A stretch of DNA of 47,383 bases from Microbacterium aurantiacum (GCF_002872075.1 NZ_PGGU01000003.1:1-47383), one strand, 5' to 3'; shown: positions 1 to 8,469, numbered from the stretch's first letter. Translations and numbers: made by a program. The notes: generated by a model not told the origin, from the letters alone.

Positions 1-38
1 GGCATCGGTCGCTCCCGTCGTTGAAAGTGTGAGGGGGT

Positions 39-67
39 GGCGGCGGCCGGTGGTACCGGCCGCCGCC
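39..67 (-). terminator. Hairpin downstream of capsid gene
   Basis: A perfect 12-bp all-GC stem (39-50 with 56-67) around a 5-nt loop lies just past the capsid stop codon. It lacks a clear U tract, but its position after the highly expressed major capsid gene fits a terminator or mRNA-stabilising hairpin. Confidence 0.55.
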
Positions 68-83
68 GTGGGGATACCTGAGG

Positions 84-1304
84 TCAGGCAGCCTTCGTCT
101 TCAGCAGCTTCAGCGCCTCGGGACGCACGACGTCGCCGCCGACACGCATCCGGAACTTGAAGCCGATGAAACCGTCCTCGGAGTAGAGCTCCTCGAGACG
201 CTTCACCGTGATGCCGAGCCGGTCGTACACGCGGTAGCCGGCCTGGATGTCACCGAATGCCGCGATGGCCTTGTCGGCCGCGATCGACGCAATGTCCTCC
301 TGGTTGTGGAGGGCGTAGCCGAGGAAGGTGTTCGGTCGGCCGGCCTGCACCGACGGCTGCCAGAGGTACTGGCCGTTGCCGTCCTTGATGGTCGACAGGA
401 ACAGTTCGTTCACCGACGACATGAGGAAGGAGCCGTTCTTGCGGAACTGCGCCGGGACGGCGTAGATCAGCGACTTCATGTCGTCGACGAACTTCACCGG
501 CGCGTTGGCGGCGGTGCTCGAGTAGTCGGTCGCGCCCGAGACGATGCTCGTCACGCCGCCGGCCGTCGAGAAGATGCCGACCGGCTGGTGGACGGTGTGG
601 CCGACGCCGACGGTGAACGCGGTGTCCTCCGCTTCGCCGGCGGACCGGGCGAAGCTGTCGCGGACGAACGCCTCGAGGTTCACGTCCGAGTCGTCGAACT
701 CGTCTTCACCGATCTTCGCGAGACCGTAGAGATCCTCGATGTAGGTCCACTCCTCCTCGGGGGTGGAGGGCATCGAGTCGGTGAGGTTCTGCTCGTTCGT
801 CTCGAGCTTGCCCCAGCCGGTGGCGACCTCGTCGAGCGAGCGGCGACGAACGCGGTTGCTCGAGGTCGGGCGGGCGCTGGCGAGACCGCGGATCACGCTC
901 AGCTTGGGGACCGAGCGCATGATCTCGGCCTCGAGATCCTCGGGAACGAGGATCTCGCCGGCCGGGTTCTCGACGAGGGCGCGCTGCTCCTGCGTCATCG
1001 CGGCGCCGCGGACGTAGCGCAGGAACGCGGAGCGGCGCTCCGTGGTGCGCGCCTCCGCACCGCCGGCACCGGGCTCGCGGGTGTTGCCGTTGACGGGATC
1101 ACCCATCTCGGCGTTGCGACGCTCCTGCGCCTCCTGACGCTCGATGCGCTCGGAGAGATCGCGGAACTCGGACTCGCCGCGGTCGTACGACTGGCGCTCC
1201 TCCGCGTTCAGGTTGCGGTTCTCGGTCTCGGCGGTCTCGGTGATCGCTCGCATCGCGTCGACGGTGCGAGCACGCTCCTGGCGGAGCTCGACAGAGGTGG
1301 ACAT
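84..1304 (-). CDS. Phage major capsid protein, HK97 family
   Basis: Encodes the main shell protein of the phage head (406 aa). The N-terminal ~110 residues are charged and helical, rich in Arg, Glu and Gln, like the scaffolding delta domain of HK97 gp5; the capsid fold follows, starting near a stretch reading IRGLASARPTSSNRVRR and ending with a typical beta-rich segment containing QAGYRVYDRLGITVKR. The start is the ATG at 1304, preceded by a GGGAG ribosome-binding site; an earlier in-frame start at 1358 has no such support. It follows the prohead protease and portal genes on the same strand, the usual head-gene order. Assembly presumably involves proteolysis of the N-terminal domain by the neighbouring protease; this is inference from the family. 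Confidence 0.93.
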   Translation of the reverse strand: MSTSVELRQERARTVDAMRAITETAETENRNLNAEERQSYDRGESEFRDLSERIERQEAQERRNAEMGDPVNGNTREPGAGGAEARTTERRSAFLRYVRGAAMTQEQRALVENPAGEILVPEDLEAEIMRSVPKLSVIRGLASARPTSSNRVRRRSLDEVATGWGKLETNEQNLTDSMPSTPEEEWTYIEDLYGLAKIGEDEFDDSDVNLEAFVRDSFARSAGEAEDTAFTVGVGHTVHQPVGIFSTAGGVTSIVSGATDYSSTAANAPVKFVDDMKSLIYAVPAQFRKNGSFLMSSVNELFLSTIKDGNGQYLWQPSVQAGRPNTFLGYALHNQEDIASIAADKAIAAFGDIQAGYRVYDRLGITVKRLEELYSEDGFIGFKFRMRVGGDVVRPEALKLLKTKAA

Positions 1305-1367
1305 AGCCACACTCCCTTCCTTTGTTGGGGTGGTGTCCCGCACCGTTCGGACGGGCACGCTTGGGGT

Positions 1368-1958
1368 TCAGATCTGGGACAGCAGTTCCATCTCGTGCAG
1401 GCGATGCTTCGCCCGCTCGAGTGGGTATCCGGCGGCCGCGGCGATGCGCTCGCTCGCGATCGATCGGAGTTCGGCGGATGTCTGGGTGTACGCCGGGTAG
1501 GTGACGACGGAGACATCGCCACCGTCGAAGTCGAATTCGCGCACCTCGTGCAGCGAGCCCGACCACCCGTCCGAGACGATCCAGAACCCGAACGACATCT
1601 GAGTGATGTCGCGGCGCTCGAGCGAGATCGCGAGGTCTCGGGCGTACGTGACATCCGCCATGTCCGCATCGACGAGGACACCCTCGGAGTCCTCGGTCAG
1701 CCGCAGCGTTCCCGAGCTCGTGCGACCGAGCAGCAGGTTCGCGTCGTGGTTGATGAGGAACCGGACGTCCGGGTTCGCGGCGAGGGTGCGCGTCGCCGCT
1801 CCCGGCTTGACGACCTCCTGCCAGCCGCCGAAGTCTTCGGAAAGCTGGTCATAGACGACGGCGCGTCCGGTGAAGTGCAGACGCTGTTCGTCGTCACTCG
1901 CGGCGCGGATCTGGATGTCGGAGAGCGGGAACAGGCGACGCTCAAAGGTGCGGGTCAT
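1368..1958 (-). CDS. Phage prohead protease, HK97 family
   Basis: A 196-aa serine protease predicted to mature the phage head by cutting the scaffold domain of the capsid protein. The fold signature is visible: a segment with FTGRAVVYDQLSEDFGG, then NHDANLLLGRT with candidate catalytic His71, then MSFGFW with candidate catalytic Ser122, followed by VREFDFDGGDVSVVTYPAY, which is typical of this family. The ATG at 1958 has an AAGGAG site seven bases upstream and overlaps the portal stop codon in an ATGA arrangement, so portal and protease are translationally coupled. A longer reading with 26 extra N-terminal residues is rejected because it would lie inside the portal gene and lacks a ribosome-binding site. 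Confidence 0.92.
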   Translation of the reverse strand: MTRTFERRLFPLSDIQIRAASDDEQRLHFTGRAVVYDQLSEDFGGWQEVVKPGAATRTLAANPDVRFLINHDANLLLGRTSSGTLRLTEDSEGVLVDADMADVTYARDLAISLERRDITQMSFGFWIVSDGWSGSLHEVREFDFDGGDVSVVTYPAYTQTSAELRSIASERIAAAAGYPLERAKHRLHEMELLSQI

Positions 1959-3850
1959 GGCGACTCCTTGTATTCGAATTCGAGGACGCAGGTGCATCCG
2001 TGGGTTTCGTTTCCGCCGGCGACATCCCGCGGCCACATGACGCCGTTGGAGAACGGCTCACCGATCGCGACGACTTCGCCGCGCATCGACTCGTGCTGGT
2101 CGCCGTGGTCAACCCACCGCTTCTCGGCGGCGCCGGCCTGCGACGCACCTTCGAAGCGAGCGAACGATCCGACGATGTCTACGATCCGTCGCGCCGCGCC
2201 GGCAGCGCGGGCGGCGGCGTCACGGAAGATGTCGAAGACCTCCACGTCGTCGGGTTCGATGGCCAGCAGTCCGGCGAAGGTGACACCGTTGAACTCCCGT
2301 GCGTGGTGCAGCGCTGCCGCCGCAATCCAGGTCTCGACGGTTGCCGGCATGAACACCTCGCCGCGGGTTGCGGCTTCGCGAGCTCCGATGTCCGTGACAG
2401 TTGCGCCGATGATGGGCGCGATCTTCTCGGCGAGCAACTCATCCCAGACGGCACGGTCGCTCTCGGTGTACGGCTCGCCGATGATGGCCGTCCTCTGTTC
2501 GAAGACGAACGTCGCGAGTGCTTCGCCCAGCTTGGTCACCCATGCTGGTGCGTCATCGCTCGCGGTGCGACGTGCCGGCGCGATGGCGCGGAACGCGGTC
2601 GGTTGTAGTTGCGCGATGTGCACAGGCGGCAGCCCGTCGCGCTGCAGCGGGAGCGCCCCGGCGGGGACCATGTTGGTCGGCTCGAGGTACGTGTCGCCGT
2701 TGTCGATCGGCGGTTGATCCTCGAATGCGCGGATGTCGTTCGCGGAGTAGTAGCCCCACTGTCGACCGGTGGCATACGCGGCAGCCTGCGCCGCGGTGTC
2801 GCCACGCATCCGCCCCTTCGGGTCGAACTTCAGCCGCATCTCCGGGTCGTCGAACAGACGCTGCGTGACGCTCTGCAGGCGGGTGATCGGCGGGAGCAAC
2901 GCGTCCTGCACGAACTCGATACCGAGATGCTCGATGTTCGAGAACGTGGCGTGCTCGAGGTCGCCAATCTTGTGCGGCGGGACGCCGTACATCGATGCGA
3001 TCTTGCCTTCGGCGAGCTTGTAGATCTGCAGGAACTGCGCGTCCGCCGGGGACAGCGAGACGCGTTCGAGCTTCGCGCCACCTTCGAACACGGCGATCTG
3101 ATGCGAGTTCTCGAATCCCTGGTGCCGGTCCTCCATCTGGTCGACGAGGCGGTTCCACTGGGTATCCGAGAGGTTGCCGGACGTGGTGAGCACGGTCTCC
3201 GGGGTCGCGTCGCGCTCGAAGAATCCGCCGACATAGGCGGTCGCGGCGACCGAGATCCCGACCTGCTGGCGGGCGACACCGATCGGAGAGAGCGCCTCGG
3301 GTCCGGTGCCGAACCAGCGGTAGTGCAGGATCTCGAGGTGCGTGGCCACGTAGCCGGCCTCGACCGGCAGCCACGTCTCCTTACCGTCGTGGCTGAGCCG
3401 GTAGGAGAGTTCCCCGGTCTCGGTGCGCAGCACCTTCACGTCGGTCGGCGGGACCGGCCACAGGGCGATGACCTCGCCGGCGCCGTTGCGGTGAATGTAG
3501 ACGTACGAGTTACCGCGGATCAGCAGCCACGTCACGATGATGCGCCAGAACTCGGCGGCATCCATCACCGGATTCGGCTGCACGGTGAGCAGGTAGACGA
3601 GCGTCTTGTACTTCGGCGACGGCGGCACCCGGTCACGACCACGGCGGACGACGACCGAGATCGGCAATCCGCTGATGGCCTCGGCGACCAGGCGCACCGA
3701 CGTCAGCACGGCCATGACCTGCAGCGACTGCTCCGGCGTCACCAGGACGCCGGCAGAGGTGCGGCTGCCACGCAGCGACGGGAGGCGTGACTGCGAACGG
3801 GTGACCAGAGTGCGCCACGCGCTCTTGACTCGGTCGGTGAACTTACCCAC
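1955..3850 (-). CDS. Phage portal protein with C-terminal MuF-like domain
   Basis: Forms the dodecameric ring through which DNA enters the head. The first ~420 residues are an HK97-type portal, with TPEQSLQVMAVLTSVRLVAEAIS near the start, IRGNSYVYI, and the clip/stem region around KIGDLEHATFSNIEH. Residues ~430-631 form an extra domain; from 577 it reads KRWVDHGDQHESMRGE and ends in PFSNG, PRDVAGG and HGCTCVLEF. This matches the pattern at the end of MuF/phage Mu gpF-type minor head proteins (W, D, H, G, F, P, G and paired Cys). The gene therefore appears to be a portal-MuF fusion. Start is the GTG at 3848-3850 with a strong AAGGAGG site, overlapping the terminase end by 8 nt. Confidence 0.92.
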   Translation of the reverse strand: MGKFTDRVKSAWRTLVTRSQSRLPSLRGSRTSAGVLVTPEQSLQVMAVLTSVRLVAEAISGLPISVVVRRGRDRVPPSPKYKTLVYLLTVQPNPVMDAAEFWRIIVTWLLIRGNSYVYIHRNGAGEVIALWPVPPTDVKVLRTETGELSYRLSHDGKETWLPVEAGYVATHLEILHYRWFGTGPEALSPIGVARQQVGISVAATAYVGGFFERDATPETVLTTSGNLSDTQWNRLVDQMEDRHQGFENSHQIAVFEGGAKLERVSLSPADAQFLQIYKLAEGKIASMYGVPPHKIGDLEHATFSNIEHLGIEFVQDALLPPITRLQSVTQRLFDDPEMRLKFDPKGRMRGDTAAQAAAYATGRQWGYYSANDIRAFEDQPPIDNGDTYLEPTNMVPAGALPLQRDGLPPVHIAQLQPTAFRAIAPARRTASDDAPAWVTKLGEALATFVFEQRTAIIGEPYTESDRAVWDELLAEKIAPIIGATVTDIGAREAATRGEVFMPATVETWIAAAALHHAREFNGVTFAGLLAIEPDDVEVFDIFRDAAARAAGAARRIVDIVGSFARFEGASQAGAAEKRWVDHGDQHESMRGEVVAIGEPFSNGVMWPRDVAGGNETHGCTCVLEFEYKESP

Positions 3851-5393
3851 GCTTCCTCCTTCTGAGTGTGCGGACCTGAGGTTCCGGCGTCTTGGGCGGG
3901 TTCTTCAGGAGCCACAGCGCACCGGCGACCGCGGACAGCGGCGATGCGTCGTGCGCTGAAGCGGACCGGTCGATGACGAATGCATCGGCGAGCTTCTTGA
4001 GCACTGCGTTCTGTGCGGCGACTTCGAGCAGCGGCTGATGCCGATGCCGAAGCTTCTGCAGGTTCACGCCGTCCAGCAGCAGGCCCGTCGCGCGGCCGAG
4101 GTCGGGGCCGCCCCACGGGGTGACCTCGAGGCCGGCCTCTTCGAACTCGCCGATCAGCGAGGACACCGGGGCGCCGTTCGTCTGGAAGGTGATCCCCGCC
4201 GGTGTGAACGTGCGGTCCGTCGAGGTGAGCCACGGGACGATCCAGTCGGTCCCGGGCAGGCTCTGCATGATGCCGACGTGGATGAAACCATCGGCGCGCT
4301 TGGCCGCGAATCCGATGTGCGCAAGCTGGCGATCGTGCGAGACCTCGATGCAGACGTACACGTCGCCGCCGTCGGCGCGCTTCGACAGCCGGTCAAGCCC
4401 CTTCTGCCACATGCCCTGCTGGAACGGGCCGCCCGTCGTCGAGTCGACGAAGATGTTCGCGACCTCGGACTCGAACACCGGCCGCGGGTCCGACACCCAG
4501 TAGGCGGCGAGGTTCTCCTGCGGCAGGTTGTAGTTCATCGAGGGGTTGGAGTACGCCCACGCCTCGGGAGTGTCCAGCGGCATCCCCGGCGGAGGCGACC
4601 ACCAGAACAGGCCGATCGTCGTGCCGTCGTCGTTCGCCTCGATCGCGTCCATCGCCTGTTTATGCAGGAACCGTTGAACGACCGCCTCGAGATCGCCGGC
4701 GTTCGCGGCGGCGATCAACTGCGAGCGGCGCCGCGCGGCCGTGGTCTTCGACAGTGCAGACCACGCTTTGAACGTCTTGTGCTTGAGGATCTCATCGACG
4801 AAGACGAGATCGAACGTCAGGCCGCGGCCGCCGTTGTCGGCCGAGTCGACCCAGTACTGCTGGCCGCCGGTGAGCTCGAACCAGAGTTCACCGTTCGTGT
4901 TCGAGAACCCGGCGCGCTCCTGCTTCAATTCGGGGATCGCGTCGATGATCTTCTGCGCGTGCTTCCACGTCTTCTTAGCCGTGGCGAGCTTCTGCGCGAC
5001 GCCGAGGATCTGGGCGTCGCCGTCGACGAACATGCGGAACAGGATCAGTAGCGCCGCGATGAACGTCTTGCCGTTCTGGCGGGCGACCCACAGCAGGATC
5101 GTCTTGAACCGGTATGAGCCATCAGGATTGAGCTCGAGCGCGTGGATCAGGAGCCAGCGCTGCCACGGGTTCAGCTTCGGCGCGAGCTCGGCGTGCTGAG
5201 TGCCGGCGAGCTTGGTGTGCAGCCACTCGGCGAAGTGGATCGCCGCATAGCCGGCGGACGTCTGCGGTGTGAGCGGACGACGCGGCGGAGTGAAGACCCG
5301 CGGGCACTCGTGACCGAGCACCCGCGGAGGCGCGCTACGCCTTCTTGCGGCGCGAGGGGCGGCTGCGCGCTTCCGGGTCGTCGTCGATGCCAC
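3843..5393 (-). CDS. Phage terminase large subunit
   Basis: ATP-driven DNA packaging motor with nuclease activity, 516 aa. The ATPase domain shows a Walker A-like motif VARQNGKT at residues 103-110 and a Walker B motif DLVFVDE at 195-201, followed by a coupling-type region (WSALSKTTAARR). The C-terminal half contains acidic positions such as VYVCIEVSHD and the late segment AHDASPLSAVAGALW, consistent with the RNase H-like nuclease domain. Start is a GTG at 5393 with GGGGGAG upstream; this makes a 59-nt overlap with the preceding small-terminase-like gene. A later start would remove only basic, low-complexity residues. Function is assigned from the motifs and from its place between the small subunit and portal. 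Confidence 0.94.
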   Translation of the reverse strand: MASTTTRKRAAAPRAARRRSAPPRVLGHECPRVFTPPRRPLTPQTSAGYAAIHFAEWLHTKLAGTQHAELAPKLNPWQRWLLIHALELNPDGSYRFKTILLWVARQNGKTFIAALLILFRMFVDGDAQILGVAQKLATAKKTWKHAQKIIDAIPELKQERAGFSNTNGELWFELTGGQQYWVDSADNGGRGLTFDLVFVDEILKHKTFKAWSALSKTTAARRRSQLIAAANAGDLEAVVQRFLHKQAMDAIEANDDGTTIGLFWWSPPPGMPLDTPEAWAYSNPSMNYNLPQENLAAYWVSDPRPVFESEVANIFVDSTTGGPFQQGMWQKGLDRLSKRADGGDVYVCIEVSHDRQLAHIGFAAKRADGFIHVGIMQSLPGTDWIVPWLTSTDRTFTPAGITFQTNGAPVSSLIGEFEEAGLEVTPWGGPDLGRATGLLLDGVNLQKLRHRHQPLLEVAAQNAVLKKLADAFVIDRSASAHDASPLSAVAGALWLLKNPPKTPEPQVRTLRRRKRG

Positions 5394-5808
5394 CGGTCTC
5401 CCCCTGGTAGAACTTGAGGCGCATCTCGTCGAGCTCGTTGCGCTCCTTCGGCTTCGTGGCGGCGACCAGCTTGTCGACCTGCTCGTCGTACTTCGCCGAG
5501 ATCGAGGCGCGCTGCGGCAGCGCCGACACCGTGTCGAGGTCGCGGGCGAGGGTCTTCAGCAGCGCGACGCGCGGCTTCTGAGTGGTCGGAATCGTGAGCT
5601 CGGCGAGGAGCTCGTTCAGCGCGTCGACGTTGACGGTCGACGTGACAGGCGGCGCGTCTCCTGTCACACCCGGCGTCACACCGTCGACGCCGGCGGACGG
5701 GCCGATCTGCGGGAGCGCCGTGAGGGTCGGCTTCTCCTGCTTTGCCGCGCGATACCGGGCCTGACGCTCACGGTCGCGCTTGCGCTTCTCCTCGGGAGTG
5801 AGAGCCAC
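5335..5808 (-). CDS. Putative phage terminase small subunit
   Basis: A 157-aa protein directly upstream of and overlapping the large terminase gene, the usual place for the DNA-recognition subunit. It begins with a highly charged helix (EEKRKRDRERQARYRAAKQ), has a Pro/Thr/Val-rich linker, then an amphipathic helical middle (LNELLAELTIPTTQKPRVALLKTLARDL) and a basic tail. I do not recognise a specific small-terminase family, so the call depends on position and composition. GTG at 5808 is preferred because GGGAGG lies seven to eight bases upstream; a GTG at 5817 sits directly on that site. Alternative: a packaging accessory protein. Confidence 0.6.
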   Translation of the reverse strand: MALTPEEKRKRDRERQARYRAAKQEKPTLTALPQIGPSAGVDGVTPGVTGDAPPVTSTVNVDALNELLAELTIPTTQKPRVALLKTLARDLDTVSALPQRASISAKYDEQVDKLVAATKPKERNELDEMRLKFYQGETGGIDDDPEARSRPSRRKKA

Positions 5809-5961
5809 GGGAACCACCTCCCGCGGGGGTGTGACATGTGACAGCCGGGGCCGGAGGGGGACAGATCACCCCCGGTGCGATGCGGAGCCCCCACGGCTAG
5901 GGATTTGACCCCCCCTACCCCTGCCGGACGAACCGATCGCCATCGATGAGATGCTGACCGT

Positions 5962-6534
5962 ATGGAACGCGAGTGGTACGCAGCAGGTCTTGCTCGACAG
6001 GCGCGGCTAGACAGAGCCCGAGGCGTGGTGACCAAGGCTGCCACTGAGCTCAATCACGCGCTCGGAGGAATAGTCGATCTAACCGGGTTCCCCGTTCGCG
6101 CCGACCAGACGCTCGGGAAGCGACTGCGTGGGTTCACGCTCGCTGACCTTGAGGACATCCTGCCGCCCGACGCTCAAGCGGACATTGCGGACTCGGTCGG
6201 GCTCGTTGCCGAATACCGGAACCGAATCGAGCACGATCAGTGGACGACGCTGCAGCCCCTGCGAGACGAACCGAATTCCGAGCCAGTGCGAGGCATCGGC
6301 GAGATCAGCTACATCGATACGACCCTGCCTGCGATCGAGTTGCTCGCAGAGGTCTACGCGACGCTGGCCGATCTCGCGGAATCTCTCTACTCGGATCTAG
6401 TCGCGCAGCAAATGCTCGAGCGGGTCGCCTACGAGACTGGCCGGGAGGCCGCGCGTGAGATCGGGCGAGCGGTGTCGCGCATCACCTCTCAGCCCGATCC
6501 GCGATGGCGCTGGATAGATCATGGCCGCCCGTAG
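5962..6534 (+). CDS. HEPN-like helical protein, possible prophage cargo
   Basis: A 190-aa, mostly alpha-helical protein with no signal peptide or membrane segment. Residues 86-91 read RNRIEH inside EYRNRIEHDQW, matching the R-N-x3-H motif of HEPN ribonucleases, and it is flanked by helices as in that superfamily. HEPN proteins are often toxins or abortive-infection effectors, but one short motif cannot prove membership. The gene lies on the plus strand, opposite to the packaging operon around it, between the small terminase and LysM genes, with 143 nt of spacer upstream. This is the arrangement of a lysogenic-conversion gene. No partner antitoxin is obvious. No good ribosome-binding site precedes ATG 5962, so the start is moderately uncertain. 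Confidence 0.6.
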   Translation: MEREWYAAGLARQARLDRARGVVTKAATELNHALGGIVDLTGFPVRADQTLGKRLRGFTLADLEDILPPDAQADIADSVGLVAEYRNRIEHDQWTTLQPLRDEPNSEPVRGIGEISYIDTTLPAIELLAEVYATLADLAESLYSDLVAQQMLERVAYETGREAAREIGRAVSRITSQPDPRWRWIDHGRP

Positions 6535-6543
6535 ACGCGAGGG

Positions 6544-6786
6544 TTAGCGCACCCGAAGAGGCATCCCAGGCCAGACGAGCTCGGGCCGCTTGATTGCGTT
6601 GAGTCGCTGCAGGTACGAGACCGGGACATCGAACGCGCCGGCGATCTCGTTGAGTGTCTCGCCGTCCTGCACGACGTGGAAGCCGTCGGACGCCTCGAGG
6701 TGAGCCTCGGCCGGCGCAGTCGACTCCTCGGGCGACTCCGGGCGCTCGGCGGTCGCTTCCTGCTTCAGGCTGTTGCGTGTGGACAT
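6544..6786 (-). CDS. Small LysM-domain protein
   Basis: An 80-aa protein whose residues ~36-80 form a single LysM peptidoglycan-binding domain: FHVVQDGETLNEIAGAF, then VPVSYLQRLNAI and LVWPGMPLRV. The N-terminal third is acidic and probably disordered, with no signal peptide. The ATG at 6786 has GGAGG upstream. It lies in the packaging operon between the HNH gene and the small terminase. Cytoplasmic expression without a secretion signal suggests it is a virion-associated or lysis-released protein that touches the cell wall. This is inference; the domain itself is clear. Confidence 0.8.
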   Translation of the reverse strand: MSTRNSLKQEATAERPESPEESTAPAEAHLEASDGFHVVQDGETLNEIAGAFDVPVSYLQRLNAIKRPELVWPGMPLRVR

Positions 6787-6804
6787 GATGCCTCCTCTGA
6801 TCGG

Positions 6805-7107
6805 TCACCAGACCTCGGACGGATCGCCGAGGGCGGGGCGGGCGTCGTTGGCGCCCTTGTTCTCGTTGCAGCGCTTGTGCGAAGGCTGGCCGTTCGATGG
6901 GTCGTCGGCGAGCTCCGGATACGTCTTGATCGACTTGATGTGGTCGTACGCGAACGACCACGGATCCGTGTACACGAGATCGCAATCGATCACGTTCCCG
7001 CACAGGGCGCACGGCAGGTTGTGCTCACGGGTCAACTGCTTCAGCTCGGTGCGGTTCTTCCGATGCGCGGCGGTCGTCCGCCCCGGAATACCTGCAGCCA
7101 CGATCAT
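6805..7107 (-). CDS. HNH endonuclease next to terminase
   Basis: A 100-aa HNH nuclease. The zinc and catalytic residues are visible: CALC (C33, C36), FAYDHI with D55-H56, and HKRCNENKG (H77, C80, N81, K84). Small HNH proteins encoded beside terminase genes are needed together with the terminase for cos-end cleavage in several HK97-like phages, so a role in packaging is likely. It heads the packaging and head operon on the minus strand; the ATG at 7107 has GGAGC upstream. The neighbouring DUF2188-like gene is divergent, so a promoter for the late operon may lie in 7108-7178, but I could not define it. Confidence 0.9.
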   Translation of the reverse strand: MIVAAGIPGRTTAAHRKNRTELKQLTREHNLPCALCGNVIDCDLVYTDPWSFAYDHIKSIKTYPELADDPSNGQPSHKRCNENKGANDARPALGDPSEVW

Positions 7108-7178
7108 GCTCCGCTCCGTCCGCCCAAACGTCCCCGCGGGCGGTTATCCTGACCTCCACACGAGGAGAGGGGGTGAAC

Positions 7179-7412
7179 ATGGGAAGCGACGAATACAACG
7201 TCTACAAGGACGGCGATAGCTGGGTCGGCAAACGTCAGGACGGACAGCGAGCAACCGTCCGCAACGACACACAGCAGGGCGCGTACGACGCTCTGCGCGA
7301 CCGGCTGGCGTCCGGCAGCGGCGGCGAGATCAGCGTGCACGGCACGAACGGACAAGTACGGTACAAGAACACGATTGACCCGAAGCAGGATCCGCCATCG
7401 AGCAAGGGATGA
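7179..7412 (+). CDS. DUF2188-like small protein
   Basis: A 77-aa protein with the pattern of DUF2188: YNVYKDGDSWVGKRQDGQRA near the start, a helix with TQQGAYDALRDRLASG, then ISVHGTNGQVRYKNT. The function of the family is unknown; members are small, soluble and widespread in bacteria. ATG 7179 is chosen because AGGAGAGG lies eight bases upstream; a GTG six bases earlier is too close to that site. It stands alone on the plus strand, divergent from the packaging operon and followed by a strong hairpin, so it is an independently transcribed prophage gene. Confidence 0.75.
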   Translation: MGSDEYNVYKDGDSWVGKRQDGQRATVRNDTQQGAYDALRDRLASGSGGEISVHGTNGQVRYKNTIDPKQDPPSSKG

Positions 7413-7417
7413 GCGTC

Positions 7418-7447
7418 GGGCGGTCGGCCAAAGTCGACCGACCGCCC
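7418..7447 (+). terminator. Terminator of DUF2188-like gene
   Basis: A perfect 10-bp GC-rich inverted repeat (GGGCGGTCGG with CCGACCGCCC) with a 10-nt loop begins six bases after the stop codon. It lacks a long T tract but is well placed to end the single-gene transcript. Confidence 0.65.
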
Positions 7448-7783
7448 TTCGACGCCCGTCACAACGCCGTGAAGACTGCGCCCCGCCGCCCATCACCGCT
7501 CAAGTGTGCGCATCATGCGACATACCCGGTGCTGCTCGCTCGCCGGTCCCGATCGAGCGGGCAGCGGGAGGTCATGGCAGCGGCGGTCGCTCTGCTGAGG
7601 GTGTGAGCGTGTGGCGGCGGGGCGAGACCCGGCGGCTGAGCCGACGGAGCCTAGAACGACGAAAGCCCCGCCGGATCGGCGAGGCTTCAGTCACAGTTCA
7701 AGTGCAAGCACAGCTTAACACATCAGTGGGAAGGGTTTGAAGAGTTTCTGGCTAATACGCGTCTCGCACGTCACCGTCTCAAG
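7448..7783. other. Non-coding stretch between two cargo genes
   Basis: No convincing gene. Open frames exist but have composition unlike neighbouring proteins and no ribosome-binding sites. A hairpin at 7665-7685 (GCC/CGCC arms pairing with GGCG/GGC, one mismatch) could end minus-strand transcription coming from 8410-7784. Confidence 0.6.
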
Positions 7784-8410
7784 TCAAGAGGAGGCTCGGC
7801 GTCCTGTTCTCGTAATCTTCTCGTCTTGAAGCAAGATCTCAGCGGCGGCGTTCTCGCGCTCATCTGAAACGCGTGCGAACCGGTCCCAGAAGCGCTCGCC
7901 ATCGATCAGTCGCTGTGATTTGGGAAGCAAAGACTCGGCTGCGTCGAGGGACAAGAGTGCTGCTTGATATCCGCGACGTGCGTCGCGGACGCGCTTGTCG
8001 CGCTTGCGGATGCTCTCCGCGTCCGCCGCGTCAGCGAGATCGGCAGCTTCAACCAAGGCCTCGACGGTGAAAGTCAGTAGATGTCGAACCAGGAATGTCT
8101 CGTTCGTGAACTTCAGGCTGGCGTCTCGCACCTCGACAATCGGCGCGAGCATCTGGAGCTCCGCATTGCACGACCTCGCCTGCCTCGTCAGGCGGTCCTT
8201 CGTCAGCGATTCGCTCTCCCCCAAGCGCTCCACTCCGCCCTCAAGCCGACTCCGGAGAATGTTCATGTCGGGCACGGCCCGAGAGGCCACCACTGCCCGC
8301 TCACTGCGGCGCTTGAGCAGTTCTCCTACGAACGGAACGATCGTCGCAACAACCAGCAACGCCGTAACAACCACGAGGCCCCACGTGGCCGCAACAATTG
8401 GATCTTCCAC
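7784..8410 (-). CDS. Membrane-anchored protein of unknown function
   Basis: A 208-aa protein with one N-terminal transmembrane helix (about residues 9-30, ATWGLVVVTALLVVATIVPF), then a positively charged KRRSER stretch, which predicts a short outside N-terminus and a large cytoplasmic domain. The rest is helical and charged, with likely coiled-coil stretches. Start is GTG 8410 with GGAGG upstream. I recognise no family. It sits between early and packaging gene blocks and is bounded by hairpins, so it may be transcribed separately. A superinfection-exclusion role would fit its topology but is speculation. Confidence 0.6.
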   Translation of the reverse strand: MEDPIVAATWGLVVVTALLVVATIVPFVGELLKRRSERAVVASRAVPDMNILRSRLEGGVERLGESESLTKDRLTRQARSCNAELQMLAPIVEVRDASLKFTNETFLVRHLLTFTVEALVEAADLADAADAESIRKRDKRVRDARRGYQAALLSLDAAESLLPKSQRLIDGERFWDRFARVSDERENAAAEILLQDEKITRTGRRASS

Positions 8411-8469
8411 GCGCTCCTCCTAGACGTCGGTGATAACTCGACACCCTAGCGGCAAGTAGGACGGTCGTC

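Noticed and set aside
306..2717. 803-codon open frame on the plus strand
   Set aside because: Antisense to capsid, protease and portal genes; high GC keeps the frame open, composition is not protein-like and start signals are missing.
5818..5961. cos site or promoter upstream of the HEPN-like gene
   Set aside because: TTGACC at 5905-5910 has no matching -10 at proper spacing, and no dyad typical of a cos site could be identified.
7409..7606. 65-codon frame overlapping the DUF2188-like stop codon by 4 nt
   Set aside because: The ATGA junction is attractive, but the frame runs through the strong hairpin at 7418-7447 and the product is Arg/Pro-rich without recognisable structure.
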